NCBI RefSeq assembly: GCF_016545825.1
Contig: NC_052613.1
Span: 55,936,833-56,000,832, forward strand
Direction: 5' to 3'
DNA from: Eucalyptus grandis
Lineage: Eukaryota > Streptophyta > Magnoliopsida > Myrtales > Myrtaceae
Length of the DNA: 64,000 bases
The position numbers and the translations under genes were made by a program. Of this stretch, positions 15,663 to 28,100 are shown one piece after another. The notes under the pieces are model-generated. The model was not told the origin of the DNA. It searched no databases and saw only the letters and a program-made list of their open reading frames with translations. The first letter of the stretch is position 1, and the number at the start of each line of letters is the position of its first letter.

Positions 15663-17692
15663 TCATCTCGACTCTATGGAAAGTTGGAAACCACCAAGCA
15701 GATAAACAAACAATAAGGTCAGGCCGATTAGGATACCGTACACAAGCCACTGACTAATGATCACACGGGTTCTTCTCTCTGAGGGCCCTGAGCTTCCTGT
15801 TTGAGGTTCTGCCTTCTCTGCAGAGGAGTCATTGGCCTTCATCTCCAGCACTATCTTACTAGACCTCTCTGGCTTATGCCGCCTCAGTCTGATTCTTCGA
15901 TTCGCGGTGCCCTGGAAAGGAGGGATCGGCGATATGAAATCTTGCACTAGTGTTTGCGAATCTTGAGACATTAGCTCTGCCTCTAGATTATTTGGAACAG
16001 TGGGCAGGCTGTCGCGAGTTGGAGAAACAGAAGACTCATCTAATTTGACAATGTCATCTTTCAGTATATCTGCATAAAAGTCCTCGTTGCCATCGGAATT
16101 CTGAATGGTATAACAGGGGAAATGGATTTTAGTTAGTACAATATTAGCTGACTATTTGGAGACCAGTTCCACCTGAAATCAACTTTAAAATTCAATCCCA
16201 TAATTTGGAAAGGTACTTCTGATACGAAAAGGGCGTAGATGAAAGAGGAGGTGCTATTGATGAATAAAGTAAAACCACAATTCCATAGCAAACTTTGGCA
16301 TTCCAAAATATTAAACTTCTTGAAACGCGATGAACCTTTTGATGGGAGGAATTGGAGCTGGACTCAATTTGCTCGACGGAGTGTGAATTGTAACTTCCAG
16401 AGCAATTCCTCGCACAACCTTCAGCCAAGTTGTCTCCTTCAGAGACATCTGTCCGGTCAACATCAGACGTTTGCGTTAGATCGGAGGCACCGCCCATTTG
16501 GAACTGACTGCTTCTTCGCAGGCGGCAGATAACTAGAGAATCCTGCTGATTCTGAACGGGCAAACACACAAAACGATTTTAGTCGTTCTATTTAGGTATT
16601 GACCTTACCTCTACAGAATGCACACACATTTTGATGTCGGTAGCATCACATAGACTCATAGAGGGCCAGATACAAGGAAAAGGTCGATGCATTAGGTAAA
16701 GGCTCTAAATCAAATGCTATCATTACCTGAGACTTTGCATTCATCGAGTACTCATGCATGATCCACTCCGTCCTTTTCCCTTTCGGTGCCCGACCCAGGT
16801 GGAAGACGAGGGTTCTCTTTGTACCGATCACCGCAGAGCTGGACTTCACATTGCGCTCTTCCCTGTGGCTTTCCAGTACCCATGTTCGGTCGCTCTCTTA
16901 CTCTGGGACCCCTTAGGATACTTCCTGCCCCGAACAGAGAAGAAGAACCACTCGCTCTCCGAGGGGACGATCGATTTGGCTGAGATCATAAAGCAACCGA
17001 CTTCAACGAAGCAAACCTAATATAAGGGAGAACAGGCTACAAGTTTGGACTACAGAGGACCAAAATTCCCCTACAGATCAGCTCCAGTTAACTATGCAAT
17101 TAATCCGAGTCAGTAAATTGTGTGCGATACATGCATCCAACCTTAGAAATCAATTGAACGCCTATATTCTCTTAATCCGATCCTTTTTCAACGAAATTCT
17201 CAGATACCGCCCTGAAGAGTAGACAGTTTTTTAACGCAGGAACCATTCTTGTTGTCAAGGTATAAAACGCGAACCGCATCCTCTGCCCATCGAATTCTAA
17301 CTTCAGTAGGCGGCAGGACCGTTTTCTCCTAGAGTTCACGCATACGACGAGGCTCACACTGGATGCAGCTTTTTCCAGAAACAGAACCATGCCCACATAC
17401 CAAGAACACGAACTACTACAGAACACGCACGGGCGACAAGAACACCGAATCAGAAGGCAGATGAAGGGGAACCGAAACACCAACCGGGCAAGTCCCAGGG
17501 CTCGTGGGCAGAGAAGTCGACCTCGGGGATGAGCTGCTCCACGCTCTTGTCGATGCCCTCGAGCTTCTTCGTCAGGTAGTGCGAGATGAGCTCGGCGTCG
17601 GACGGCGAGAACTTGAACCCCGGGTACATCGACGCCGCGTCGGCCATCGATACGATCCGCCCATCCCTTCCGTCGCTGCACACGCCGTCCAT
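15663..17692 (-). CDS. Membrane-tethered NAC transcription factor (NTL type), NAC domain frameshifted
   Basis: Exons: 17485-17692 (start ATG at 17692, or 17647 giving [20 protein letters not shown]), 16727-16979, 16336-16551 and 15663-16100. The N-terminus carries a NAC domain: [67 protein letters not shown]. The last exon ends in a single hydrophobic segment ([20 protein letters not shown]) close to the C-terminus, the hallmark of NAC-with-transmembrane factors held in ER or plasma membrane until released by proteolysis or splicing. A one-base deletion in exon 2 (GGGAAGAGCGC at about 16853-16863, where GGG AAA GAG CGC is expected) breaks the frame after ATGK. With that base the frame would be continuous to the stop at 15663, roughly 356-371 codons. 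Either the allele is broken or the base is a sequencing error. The neighbouring pseudogene is convergent. Confidence 0.87.
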
Positions 17693-17960
17693 CTTCTCCC
17701 GCGTCAAGCTCGAATTGGGTCGGTTCGGTTCGCGCGGCTGATCGTCGAGACGAGAACAGGACGGGGAGGTCTCGTTCGCAGTCGCCAGTTCGCCGTCTTC
17801 ATCAAGAAAGAGAGCAAAGCTCTTCGGGACGCGATAGGCGTTTGCCTTTTTCTCCACCGGCTCGCTGGCGGAGTTGAAGCGGCGGGTGGCGCAGCGTGAT
17901 GGTCACGTGGATGGCCGTCCGACGCCTTTAAATTTGGGAAAGGTATCAAAAAGGAATTTT
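17693..17960 (-). promoter_or_regulatory. NAC upstream region with ACGT-core element
   Basis: GC-rich leader and promoter sequence upstream of the NAC start. A TCACGTGG element (about 17900-17907) lies some 210 bases upstream of the ATG; ACGT-core sites of this kind bind bZIP/bHLH factors. Its use here is inference only. Confidence 0.3.
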
Positions 17961-17965
17961 GTTAG

Positions 17966-18712
17966 TAAAGGCGTGTTCGATAACATTTATTTAAAAATTA
18001 TTCCTGAGAAACATAAATAAAAAAAAGTGTTTATGTTTTGGAAACAATTTTTTAACAAAAAATGTGTTTAGTAAATTTGTTCGGAATAAAAAAATGAATG
18101 TAAAACACGTTTGGTAGAATTTGTATAATTTTTTTTTCTATTTTTTATTTTTTCTTTTTTTCTTCTTTTAGTCGGCGGCCTCATCCACCACGGCGAGCTT
18201 GGGTGGGCTCGCCACCTGGGGCCGCGACGAGGTCTCGCCCTCGGCTGGGCGAGCTTGGGGTGAGCTCGACCAGCCAAAAAAAAAAAGAAAGAAAAAGAAG
18301 AAGAAAAAGAGAGAAGAAAAAGAAGAAAAAGAGGTTTCTAAATTTTGTTCCAAAAACAAAACAATTTTTTTTTTTTTTTTTTTTTTGGTGACCGGGAACC
18401 CCGTGTCCCGCCTGAGGCCAACGACCGGGAGGCAAAGAAAAAGAAAAGAAAAAGAAGAAGAAAAAGAGAGAAGAAAAAGCAAGAAAAGAAAGTGTTTTTA
18501 AATTTTGTTTCAAAAAGCCACCCTCGTGGGTGGTTGAAATAACTTTTTTTTTTGCTTATTTCCAGATTGAGATGTGTTTCTAGGAACAAAAAAATAATTT
18601 TGGAATAAAAATGCGCACAAACGTGTTTCTGTTCCTTTTTTTTTCGAACAAAAAACAAAAAAAGTTATTTAAAAACAGAAAAAAGAAATGCAAATAAACG
18701 CAGCCTAAAATA
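17966..18712. mobile_element. Candidate non-autonomous DNA transposon (palindromic, GC-rich core with purine tracts)
   Basis: The left edge (ggcgtgttcgataacattt) and the reverse complement of the right edge (ggctgcgtttatttgcattt) are similar, and TTGTTCGGAATAAAA-like and GTGTTTCT-like segments recur inverted inside. The core holds GC-rich inverted motifs (gagcttgggtgggctcgcc and relatives) separated by long A/G tracts and a T run. No transposase. It inserted just upstream of the NAC gene. Class and exact ends are uncertain; a hAT- or Mutator-derived MITE is plausible. Confidence 0.5.
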
Positions 18713-18855
18713 TTTTTTGAGATAGTGTGAGAATAATAATTTGTTGTGAAGCTCATAAATTATTGAAAATGTGAATCATATAATAATATATAATTATAAT
18801 TTATAATTGTTTATGATTCGAGAACCAAGTGTTATTTTCATATTATATTAAAAAT

Positions 18856-19290
18856 TGTTATGCAATTTAATCATAAACTTTTTAATTAAGCCAATTTAAT
18901 CCTAAATTTTTTTATATAATACTACTTTAGTCCTTACAACCAACGTTGGCTGACTATTGTTGATGTGAAGACCGACTAATGTTGATCGCCTGACCAATGC
19001 TGACATAGCAATTTTAAAATAATTTTTTAATTTTTTCTCTTCTTTCTCCTTGGGCTACACAACAAGGCCATCGTGAGGCTGGCCTTGCTGACCACTATAG
19101 AGAGAAGAAGCCCAAGAAGGAAGAAGAGAGAGAATATATATTTAAAGTTATTAAAAATTGCCACATTAGTATTGACCGGATTGGCCAATGTCCACGCCAA
19201 CACTAACCAAGCAATATTAGTTGAAAGGTTTAAATTAGTATCAATGTGAAAAGATTTAAAACTAAATTAATTCAATTGAAATATATTCAC
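18856..19290. mobile_element. Candidate inverted-repeat MITE
   Basis: The left part (caatttaatcataaactttt through aatactactttagtcc) reads like the reverse complement of the right part (ggtttaaattagtatc through actaaattaattcaattg). Inner segments mirror each other as well: a left block with accaacgttggc, gaccgactaatgttgat and gaccaatgctgac against a right block with ttgaccggattggccaatgt and caacactaac. No open frame of note. Likely a short non-autonomous DNA element; ends are approximate. Confidence 0.5.
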
Positions 19291-19917
19291 CTCTCTCAAA
19301 TTGTACAACCTCTATATACTTTTTATTTATTTCAGACTCAGTTCGTGCAACCAATCGGTTTGAGAAGTTTTATAGAACGTTGTAATTTGATTGTTTGATA
19401 TCCTAACTTTCATTTCTCGATGAAATTGACAAGAAATCAATCTTCCTAGACCGTGTTCATCAGCAAAAAGTTGAAACAGATTGTTCGGACATTGGACTCG
19501 CGAGATTCACTTTAAGGTCACAATCATCCGATGAATCTAAGTTCATCTTCCGTCTACGAATTCCAAGTTGGAAGACTCCTTTATCTTGTGCTGGGTTTGA
19601 ACTGCAATGCCCGTTCACCGGGTTCGACATTAAGGGTAGAACCGAACACGACTAAGGAAGCAAAACCCGAATGATCGCCGCCGGGCGTTGGCGGTTCTGT
19701 CGTCAGCAATATGAAAAGGGCCACAACGAAGGAGGGCATACTACGCATATAGCTCGGAGTTAAATCAAATACGAGCAGCAGCTGTTCATCAGATACAAAA
19801 GGGTACATGGATTTCGAAGGGAGGGGACGAAACAAGAAGAGGATAGATTTGCTGGGAAATTTCTGGGTAATTTACAAGAAGATTACACATGAAACATGAT
19901 AATGTCTCTTAGCTTCT
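19291..19917. other. PSAO 3' flank, no gene seen
   Basis: Contains the PSAO 3' untranslated region nearest 19918 and AT-rich spacer further left. The open frame at 19581-19835 on the minus strand lies in this untranslated region and has no recognisable domain. Confidence 0.4.
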
Positions 19918-20748
19918 TCAGAAGTAATCCTCGGTCCTCCCCTTGAAGCCGATTTGACCGAAGGTGAGGCACAAGAACAGACCCAGGTGCCATGTGATCA
20001 GCCACAACCTGTTCATCCATCAGATTCGCCCCCAAAAATCAATCATTTTGCAGATGTTCGCGTATCACGCAACTTAAATCGACCAAAGTTAAACTGTCAA
20101 GTGGTCCGAGTTCATGGGATTTTAACTGATCAACTGAACAGGTAAAGCTTCGGCATTTATTTGCAATGAATCGGTCGTGTGAAATCTCATGAACTCACCA
20201 GAATGGGGAAGCGAGCGGGGGAGGCGTGGGGAAGTGAGCGAGCTCGTTCCCAATGCTCTCGAAGAAGAGCCCCGTCAGGCTCTTGCCGTCGATCGCCGGA
20301 ACGCTGGATGGAGCGAGCCACCCGATCAGCCCGAACCCAATCACACTGTAGTCGGCGCGCAACCAGTCTCTCTGGAAGCTTCGAAAAACATACATACCAA
20401 CATCGAAATCAGCCAAACCAGATCACGTCGACACGACGCAGCCAACTTGATCGGTGCTGAACAAACGCTGAAGCACTTACCATGTGAACCGTCCTCCCGA
20501 AGCGCGAACCGGCTTCATCGGGTTCCTCGCTCTCACCGGAGACCTCACAAAGTCTGCAGACGACCAATGATTCCAGATGGGACGAAGATCGAGAGAAAAA
20601 AAAGGGAGCATGGAACGCTAGGAGTGCTAAGAAGCAAGCGCACTTCGGGATGATGAGGTGTACCTGAGACAAGGGAGGCCTTCTTCGGCGATGTCAAGGC
20701 CGAGGAGCCGAGGCCGATGACGCTCGACGTAGCCATGCTTGCTGCCAT
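19918..20748 (-). CDS. PSAO: Photosystem I subunit O, chloroplast precursor
   Basis: PsaO is a small thylakoid membrane subunit of PSI that sits near PsaL and helps dock LHCII during state transitions. Four exons: 20664-20748, 20481-20553, 20199-20378 and 19918-20008; 429 bases give 142 residues, the normal precursor length. The N-terminus (MAASMATSSVIGLGSSAL) is a Ser-rich stroma-targeting transit peptide. The mature part carries the diagnostic DWLRADYSVIGFGLIGWLAP, GKSLTGLFFESIGNELAHFP and a C-terminal membrane helix ending GQIGFKGRTEDYF. All three introns are GT-AG and keep the frame. The upstream region has a cluster of TGGGCC/T motifs and a G-box. No defect seen. Confidence 0.97.
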
Positions 20749-20964
20749 CTCCGGTCTTCTGGTTCGGGATGAGAGGCTCGAGAGTGGGAGGTGGATACGG
20801 GGGATTGAGGTTTTGTTGAGGAAGGAGATACAGATTTTTGTGGAAGACGGATTGCATGGATAACGTCGCCGCTCAATCGGAACGTGCCACGTCGGATTTG
20901 CATGGATAAGTGGTGGGGACGTCGAAAGATATGTGCAGAGAGAATTGTTCGCACTTCAGCAAGT

Positions 20965-21037
20965 TGGTGTGGGCCAACTTGGGCTCGTAAATGGGCCACT
21001 TGGAAAGAGCCCAAGCCATTTCTCATAGGCCCACGTG
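20965..21037 (-). promoter_or_regulatory. Cluster of site II (TGGGCY) motifs plus G-box upstream of PSAO
   Basis: Five site II-type motifs lie within about 65 bases: TGGGCC at 20970 and 20992, TGGGCT at 20980, and the reverse orientation AGCCCA at 21008 and GGCCCA at 21028. CACGTG follows at 21032-21037. All are 220-290 bases upstream of the PSAO start codon. Site II elements bind TCP factors in many photosynthesis, organelle and growth genes, and G-boxes are common in light-regulated promoters. Motif presence is seen; function is inferred. Confidence 0.5.
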
Positions 21038-21065
21038 TATATTGACCATAATAGCCCCCAAGCAT

Positions 21066-21797
21066 AGACTAAAGGGGGAAATTCTTAAAAAGAAAGAGAC
21101 GACGAAAGAACACAATCAATTTGTTGATTTATTTCAATTACATTGATTACCCAACACCCAAAATCCTGACTTTGTTTTTTGTTAGAGATGAACTTTTGAG
21201 CATAAAGTTTAAAGATATCAGTACCGACATTTAGCTCAGAGTAAAATCCACTTTGACAGCAAATACAGAACAACTCCAATTCCCAGGTTAAACAATCCTC
21301 AAACCTTGATTCACAGTCACCGAGTTGCTGCATGAAATCGAAGGGGCATCAATACCGGGGTCCGGTTCTCAGGCCGGCTCCCTTTTCCCTTGCCTCTTAC
21401 GAGACTCGGTTGAAACCTCTGCACTAACTTTTCTTCTTTGATCCGATCAGTGACATTACATCTCAATGTAAGTAAATACAGAACAGGTAACAAGCCATGA
21501 ACCAACACAGAGGTTTTCAGACTTTTGAGCACTGATATTATCTGCACTGATATTCTTCAATGTCAAAAAGCTCTCGATATGACAACACAAATATGAAGAA
21601 AAAGATGATGTGCCTTAAGCAAATGGCATGCTTATGAAGCAACAGGAAGTACATTTGCAAGCCACAAATAAATGAAAAAAAGGTCAGCAAAAATAGTGAA
21701 CAGTATGAAACCAAGTAAAATAGAGTGTATTGACTAAATGATGCATCGGTTCTCTAACTACATTACACATATAGACAGAGGAAGAACAAAAATTGAG
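21066..21797. other. Spacer holding the 3' flank of the RRM gene
   Basis: About 730 bases between the PSAO promoter and the RRM stop codon. Part must be the RRM gene's 3' untranslated region. No further gene seen. Confidence 0.4.
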
Positions 21798-23748
21798 TCA
21801 ATCGTTAATGGGAGGTTCAGTAGGTCGCCTGGCTTTTGGAACGGAATCAGCAACATTTCTTCGGGCTCTTGCCATGTCCACAAACACTACACGCCCATCT
21901 AGCAACTAGAAGCAAAAAGAGGGTCAGAACTTCAAAGGTCTAGAATGCGTAAAGTACAAAGAGATGGCATGATTCTCACCTTCCCATTCATGTCAGTCAA
22001 GGCTTTCCGGGCATCCTCCTCCACAGCAAAGGTCACATATCCAAAACCTTTTGATCTATTTTTTACTTTATCCATTATTATTTTAGCTGGAAAGAAATGT
22101 GGCTTCATGGTCAGAGACACTAATGCTTCTTGAAGCTCTGAAGGGGAAATATTGAAGCTTACCTCCTTCAACTTGGCCAAACTTTGAAAATGCTTCTGCT
22201 AGCTTGCCTTCAGTCGTGTCAAAAGCTATACCTGCTCAAGAGCAATATTTTACAATAAGTTTTGCCCTGACTTAAGATCGATATTAGAATAGGCCGAGTA
22301 TTGGCTCTAACTAGAAACTGCATTTCATAGTGAGATCAACTATGATTTAAAATTTCCCCCAGAAGCAACTCTGATGATATTAAAGCTGAAGATTCAGACC
22401 TTTACCACCAATCATTAGTTCAGGAAATGATCATCATAGTCTTACTTGAAAAACACTTTCTTGGTTCCTCCCTAAAGATTTGTGAATTCTCCAGAAACAG
22501 ATCTTAATTCTAAGATTTGCTTGGCTTCACAGCTGACAAATTTTTGTTCTACGCTCTTACTAAGGTTTGATAATAGCTGACAATGATATTGTGCCAGTAC
22601 CAGTACTGGCATCCCTAGCCGTGTTACATGGATGAACAGCTGTATCCATTGGCGAAATGATCATCTGGCATCCTAAAAGCCAGATCCAATACACAAAAAG
22701 CCACTTAACACTCAGATGAATGTCCTACGTTTTGTCACCACATGACTTCCTTCAAACACAAAAGAGTAGCTAAATGGCTTCCCAGTTCACGGGAGGTTGA
22801 AAGAGGTCAGGGACAAAAGCCTGAACCTCAGTAGTCCTCACAAGCTCCATCATATCTAATCCAATATTCAAGACCAAGAAGCCTTCAAAGGTGGGGCACC
22901 ATCCAACTAACGACAGATGACGATGAACTAGAAGTCACATTCTGAAACACCATCACTACAGACTACCAGTTATCTCACCTTTCGGCTTTCCACAGCAAGT
23001 GGATCATCCCTGGAATCATCCATCCTGCCGGAACAAGTACGCCTGCGCTTTACTATGAAATCTTGCTGCCGACAGAGATTATATAAAGCCATTCATTCAT
23101 TCATCCCTCCTTTTCTATCCTTATGGAGTTGCGGATAGATCACTAGTTTAACCACCATCACCGTCAGTGAACTAACATTATCAAGCTTAGCCCCATCAGC
23201 AAACCAGCAACAGAAAGAACAGATTCCAGCTTCTACTGGCCATAAGCTGGTGAAAGAAAGGACTAAAATTCGGGGATAAAAAAAAAACAAAAGAACAGAC
23301 TTTAGTTCGAAACATGGACACCCATTTCGAGCAAAAGTCATCAAAGGGTAAATTCCCAATTACTAGAGCCCAGCAAAAAAAAATAAAAAAATTCCAATTC
23401 CTAGAGTCCACCCAAGAAATCTTCGAAGGCGTGATTAACCGAAGCGCATTCTCGGAGGTCGGTCCGACGCCGACCAAAAGGCGCCCTCATTCGATCAGGT
23501 CACTCAGAGCTGCGCCTTGTCGGAAGGCTCGGCCATGTACAGCCGCCAACAAGCGCACGCACAGGCAACACGTATCGAGAGAAGGAAAAAGGAAAAGTTT
23601 TTTTTTTTTTTTCTTAGGATTCGGTACCTTTGACGAAGAGCGTGGAAGCGAGTCCGCGATGGAAGATTAGACGAGCTGGGGAAGCGATGGGATTAGGCGA
23701 CGATAGGAGCTTGACGAACCCCCTCGAAATTCTTCCAGCAGCCGCCAT
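21798..23748 (-). CDS. Small organelle-targeted RRM RNA-binding protein
   Basis: Four exons (23628-23748, 22163-22231, 21980-22086, 21798-21905) give 134 residues; intron 1 is about 1.4 kb. The first 35 or so residues (MAAAGRISRGFVKLL ... RLIFHRGLAS) are basic and Ser/Ala-rich, like a mitochondrial or dual targeting peptide. One RRM follows, with RNP2 as LFVKGI near residue 37 and RNP1 as SKGFGYVTF. The tail is short and basic (ARARRNVADSVPKARRP). It resembles the small plant RRM proteins related to SRBP11 and organelle RRM proteins, which bind RNA in mitochondria or chloroplasts. The RRM call is firm; exact orthologue and compartment are not. Confidence 0.9.
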
Positions 23749-25185
23749 GGAAGGAGAGAGAGAGAGGCGTGACTGAGCTCTTTTGAGGTTACGAGTCTTA
23801 AGATTACCTGAAGAAGAAGAAGTGGCAGAAAAGCTGTAAGAAGCATTTCAGGCTAATTTTTTGGTTCTTAAACGAATATTTGCTTCTTATTTTTCTTACT
23901 CTGGCTAGGTTTAATTAACTGTAAATAAATAACCGAATAAGATTGGATGACGCTTTACCATTTTTTAACAGTTTTCTTCTTAAATCGACATCGGTCGAAA
24001 TCTTTAAAAAATCAACTTAAATTGCAGAAAACGTTATAGCGCACTTACGATATTCCTTGGGAATTTAAGAAAATAATACTCCATTTCTCCTTATTTACAA
24101 GTAATCATGAAATGAGACGGAGACCGATTTTAATTTATTTTTCTGGACATAATTTGGAATTCCTTATCGCGAGCAAGATATTCCACAATTAATGAAAATG
24201 ATGTGGTTCTTCTCAAATCCATTTCGGAGTGCGTCGAGCATCCTGTATGCAACTGTGAAGGACATCGAATTAAAACAAAAAGGTGGAAAATTAATAAATC
24301 CAAAAAGGATGCTGGAACAGTCGCTCTCCTTTGATGGGTACCCTAAGAATTCTGGGGAATCAATATTTTTGGTGGATAATTAATATTTAATCTCTTCTCT
24401 CTTTCCCATGCTGAGATATCTGAACTCCTAAGCAGGTAAATTCTTTCTCGACAAGGTCCGTCTCTGTCTCTTTTGTCACTCGCAGTCACAAAGCTAGTCC
24501 TCCGTCGGCTTTCGGCATTTAAAATGCCTGCATAACTGGGCATTCAAAAACTCTTGCCAAACACTCAAAATTTCCCAAGGGAGCCTTCAAAGCCCCCTTG
24601 GGAATGCCCAACCAAACATAGACGAAGATCCTCTCTTGCTTGCTTGCTTTCGCAACACAGGCTAGGCTAGGCGCAACGGAGCAGAAGCTTCAATTTTTCA
24701 GCCTGGCTAAGTATGTTGAAAGCTTCGCGATTTCATTTCGTTGATGTACATATCTTTCTCAGACAGTTTTTGCCAATTTCGTTTGTAATTTGGCCAAATT
24801 TAACATGTAGCAACGGAAACAGATGGAGACGGCATTCTTGGTTGTTGCTGCGAATGCCGCCAACATAACATGGTTCAAACAGGCTAGGTCTACTATGCAT
24901 ATAAATGAAGGACATAGTCATGATTCAATAGACTAGGTCTACTCACTTTTTTGATTTCTAATTTTTAGAATAGTGCCATGATCTCAGCAGACAACATTCA
25001 CAGATGATTAACAAAGACCATAGCAAAAGTTATATACCTTACTGTAAGGTTATCAGACAACAGAGCAAAATGCTATACAAATGGAATCATACACGCGGAT
25101 CTGACTGTTCAAGATGAGAAAGGAAAATGCACAAACTCCAAAACCCCAACAGAGAAGAAAGTCAGGTCCCCACCATCTTGGCTGC
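23749..25185. other. Intergenic region between the RRM gene and DCP1
   Basis: Holds the RRM gene's promoter (a GA run and CTTCTT tract just upstream of the start) and, near 25185, the DCP1 3' untranslated region. The middle is AT-rich with no recognised gene or repeat. Confidence 0.4.
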
Positions 25186-28100
25186 TCATGAATTGTGTGC
25201 GTTTAGCAATGCTCGATATACCATGTCGATGAACTGATTGTCCTGCAAGAGCGACGAGGTCATTTGCAGGGTAGTCGGATTGTTATAAGTGATTGAAAGA
25301 TATAGTTAACGGTGTCTTTGCTAGAAAGTCAGAGCAGCTAGCACCAGCAGATCTTATTGATTCAACTCCAGAAAAATCTAATTCTGGCTCATAATATGCG
25401 GAGCAGAAAACACGTACGGTGGGATTAGAAAACTTTTTATGGGAAAATTTTGATTCAGACCGAGTAGATCTTTATCAAGTATGGGCTTCGGGAGGAACCC
25501 GAGTTATCACCAGGAGAACCATAAGACACCTTTATAAAACAAAGCACCCTGTACCTTAAAAGAGAAGATCCAATGATTTCTTCATAATGCTAAAGCTCAA
25601 TAAACATAGATAGGGAAGAAATTTAGGAATGAAAGAAGAATCTCTGATTGTGCATCCAAAGTCCGTTTACTCAGTAAAAGCTAGATGAGCTATGATAATG
25701 AGGGCAACCTTTTCAGTTAGGTATTATCCTTAAACAAGTTGGCACGTCAGTCATTTTACTTTCTTATATCATTTAACTGGTACGACTTCCTGTAAGAGAT
25801 GGCAAAAAGCACTACAAGCAAACTAACCTGAACAAGCACTGATAGTGCGTCTCTGACTTTATCTCTGTTTATGACAGGTGCATAGTTGGCAGTAGGAACA
25901 GCAGTAGGCGTGAGAGATGGAGGGGGCGTTGGTGGTGGAAACGGCTGAAGAATTGGAGCACCATATGGACGTTGTAAATTGACAGGTGGATGAAGTGGAG
26001 GAGCAGTAGGCATTGACGAAGAGACAGGTGGTACAATTGCTGCAGAGGAGGATGGCGGAGGGATAAAAAATGAAGGCTTCACTAGATTAGCTGCATGATT
26101 TTTGTTGATACCAGGATCATTATTATCAAGCAAAGACCCAAGAGGGGTAGGTGCTGCCAAAGGAGGAGATGGTATTTGCAAGGTCGATACAGCCGGTGAG
26201 GAAGCCGAGACAGGACACGGAGGTGGAGCCATTGCCGAAGAAGATGGAAAAGGTTGTCCACTACCTGCTACATTTGTAGCACCGCCAATATTCAAAGCTG
26301 ACTGCATGCCAAAGCAAACCATTAGGGACCAAAAGGAAGCACACAGTGCAATTTGGCAAAACATGTAGAATATGGCTAAAGAGAACACATGTGCTAAGCA
26401 AGATACACTGGTACAAAGCACTCCTATCATTCTCAAAGATGATGAGCTAAAATGAACTTCCACCACCATAAATGCCTGGGCAAATAGGGAAGGAGTTTGC
26501 TGTAGATTCTAACTACTTTCAACAGAAACTGTGCTCCACTTTCCCCATCTTCATTGGCACTAAGTTATCTTTTTCCATATCTAAACAGTATAACCCTATT
26601 CATACTGCACCACCATTACAAAAAATCAGCTAGTGAGGATTCCAGCTGAAAGCAACAGCTCATTGTACATGAAATGATCTTTTACGCCCTTTGAAATTAT
26701 ACATCATCAGAGGATTCGTGACTGAATAACAAAGGTTTCTGCAGATATAGGGGAAACAAAGAGGAGAAGGGACATCAGACCATCAGTGCCAAAACACTAC
26801 AAAGGCATCTCTTTAGAATAACACAAATGATCCAGCTGTAGAGGAATTACTAAAAAAATGGAAATCAGAAGCTTTCCACTCTTGATGACACAAATGCAAG
26901 AATTTAACTTAGCAGAAGGAATGTGTTTCTCTACAAAACATGGAACCTACGTATCAGAACAAACGAAGCAAGAGGAACTAAATAAAACTTCTTACATGCA
27001 ACTGGCCTTGAGACCCTGCAAAAAGCAGGCCACAATCCGTAGATGAGATTTCTAAACATCCAGTGGAGTAGTAATTTAATATCATACGAGAGTCTTCTGC
27101 GATTATAAAAGAGTCATCTCCTGCTATAAAAGGGGAATGTAAAAGTGCACAATCATTTTCCTCCATTGCTTCATTGCACTAGACAAACTTCAAAAGCACG
27201 CTAGTGCAATAACTCCTCCCACCATTGTAAGAGGACTTCACTTTTCCCCATGGAAAGGGAAAAGGAAGGTCATCAAGGAAGACTTCTCTTTCCCTTATGG
27301 ACAAGGAAAAGGAAGGTCATCTCATAGCACCGCTAAAACCCACATTAATCAATATACCTCCTGCACAAAAGTATGTGCATAATGCAGGTGCAGGAGATGT
27401 TATAATGCATGCTATTTTATTCACCTACAGAGTATGCAACATGTGTATGCAACATGTCACTTGTTTCTTCCTACCTGCATTTTCATTGTGCTGATGTACA
27501 TTCTCCTTCGTCCCATCAAATAAAGTTACTTATAGAAAATTGACATTCTCTATGAGTACGTACACTGAAAAAGTTCACAAAGGCTGGATCATCGTGGACA
27601 TCATTCACATTGGGTGTCGTAGATGATGGGGGCTCCAAAGGACCGTCCATCACTGCCATAGTTGGGACAGCTTCTAGTTCCTCAAACTCACTGCAGAAAG
27701 CAAGAAAAATCTTCAGCGGCAAAGAACTAAAAGACAAAACTTTGAATGAACACAGCTAATTATTTGAGGGAAAAAGACATTACAGTCTTTTATTGAGTAA
27801 AAGAAAACATTGTCCATTATCAATTTCCTCACCGAAAAGCACTGGTAATGCTTGAAAACTTTGGCACTTCTACGTTGAGCACCACAACGTGACACTTGCC
27901 AAACTGATAAAATTTACTACAGTATCCATCCGATAGAGGGCATATTATAAAAGCCAACTTTCAGGTGAAACTTGCAATTTACACTACTTTTGTAGCAAAA
28001 AGAAAAAAAACTAAAAATTCACAGTCAAGACTGCAACATCCCCCTCAAACTCAACGGAGGTGAAAAAATTTCAAGCAAATACATTAAGATCACCATAGTT

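Noticed and set aside
16239..16532. 97-codon plus-strand frame
   Set aside because: Antisense shadow of NAC exon 3.
18168..18658. Several Phe/Lys-rich frames around 18.2-18.6 kb
   Set aside because: Products of A/G and T tracts inside the palindromic element.
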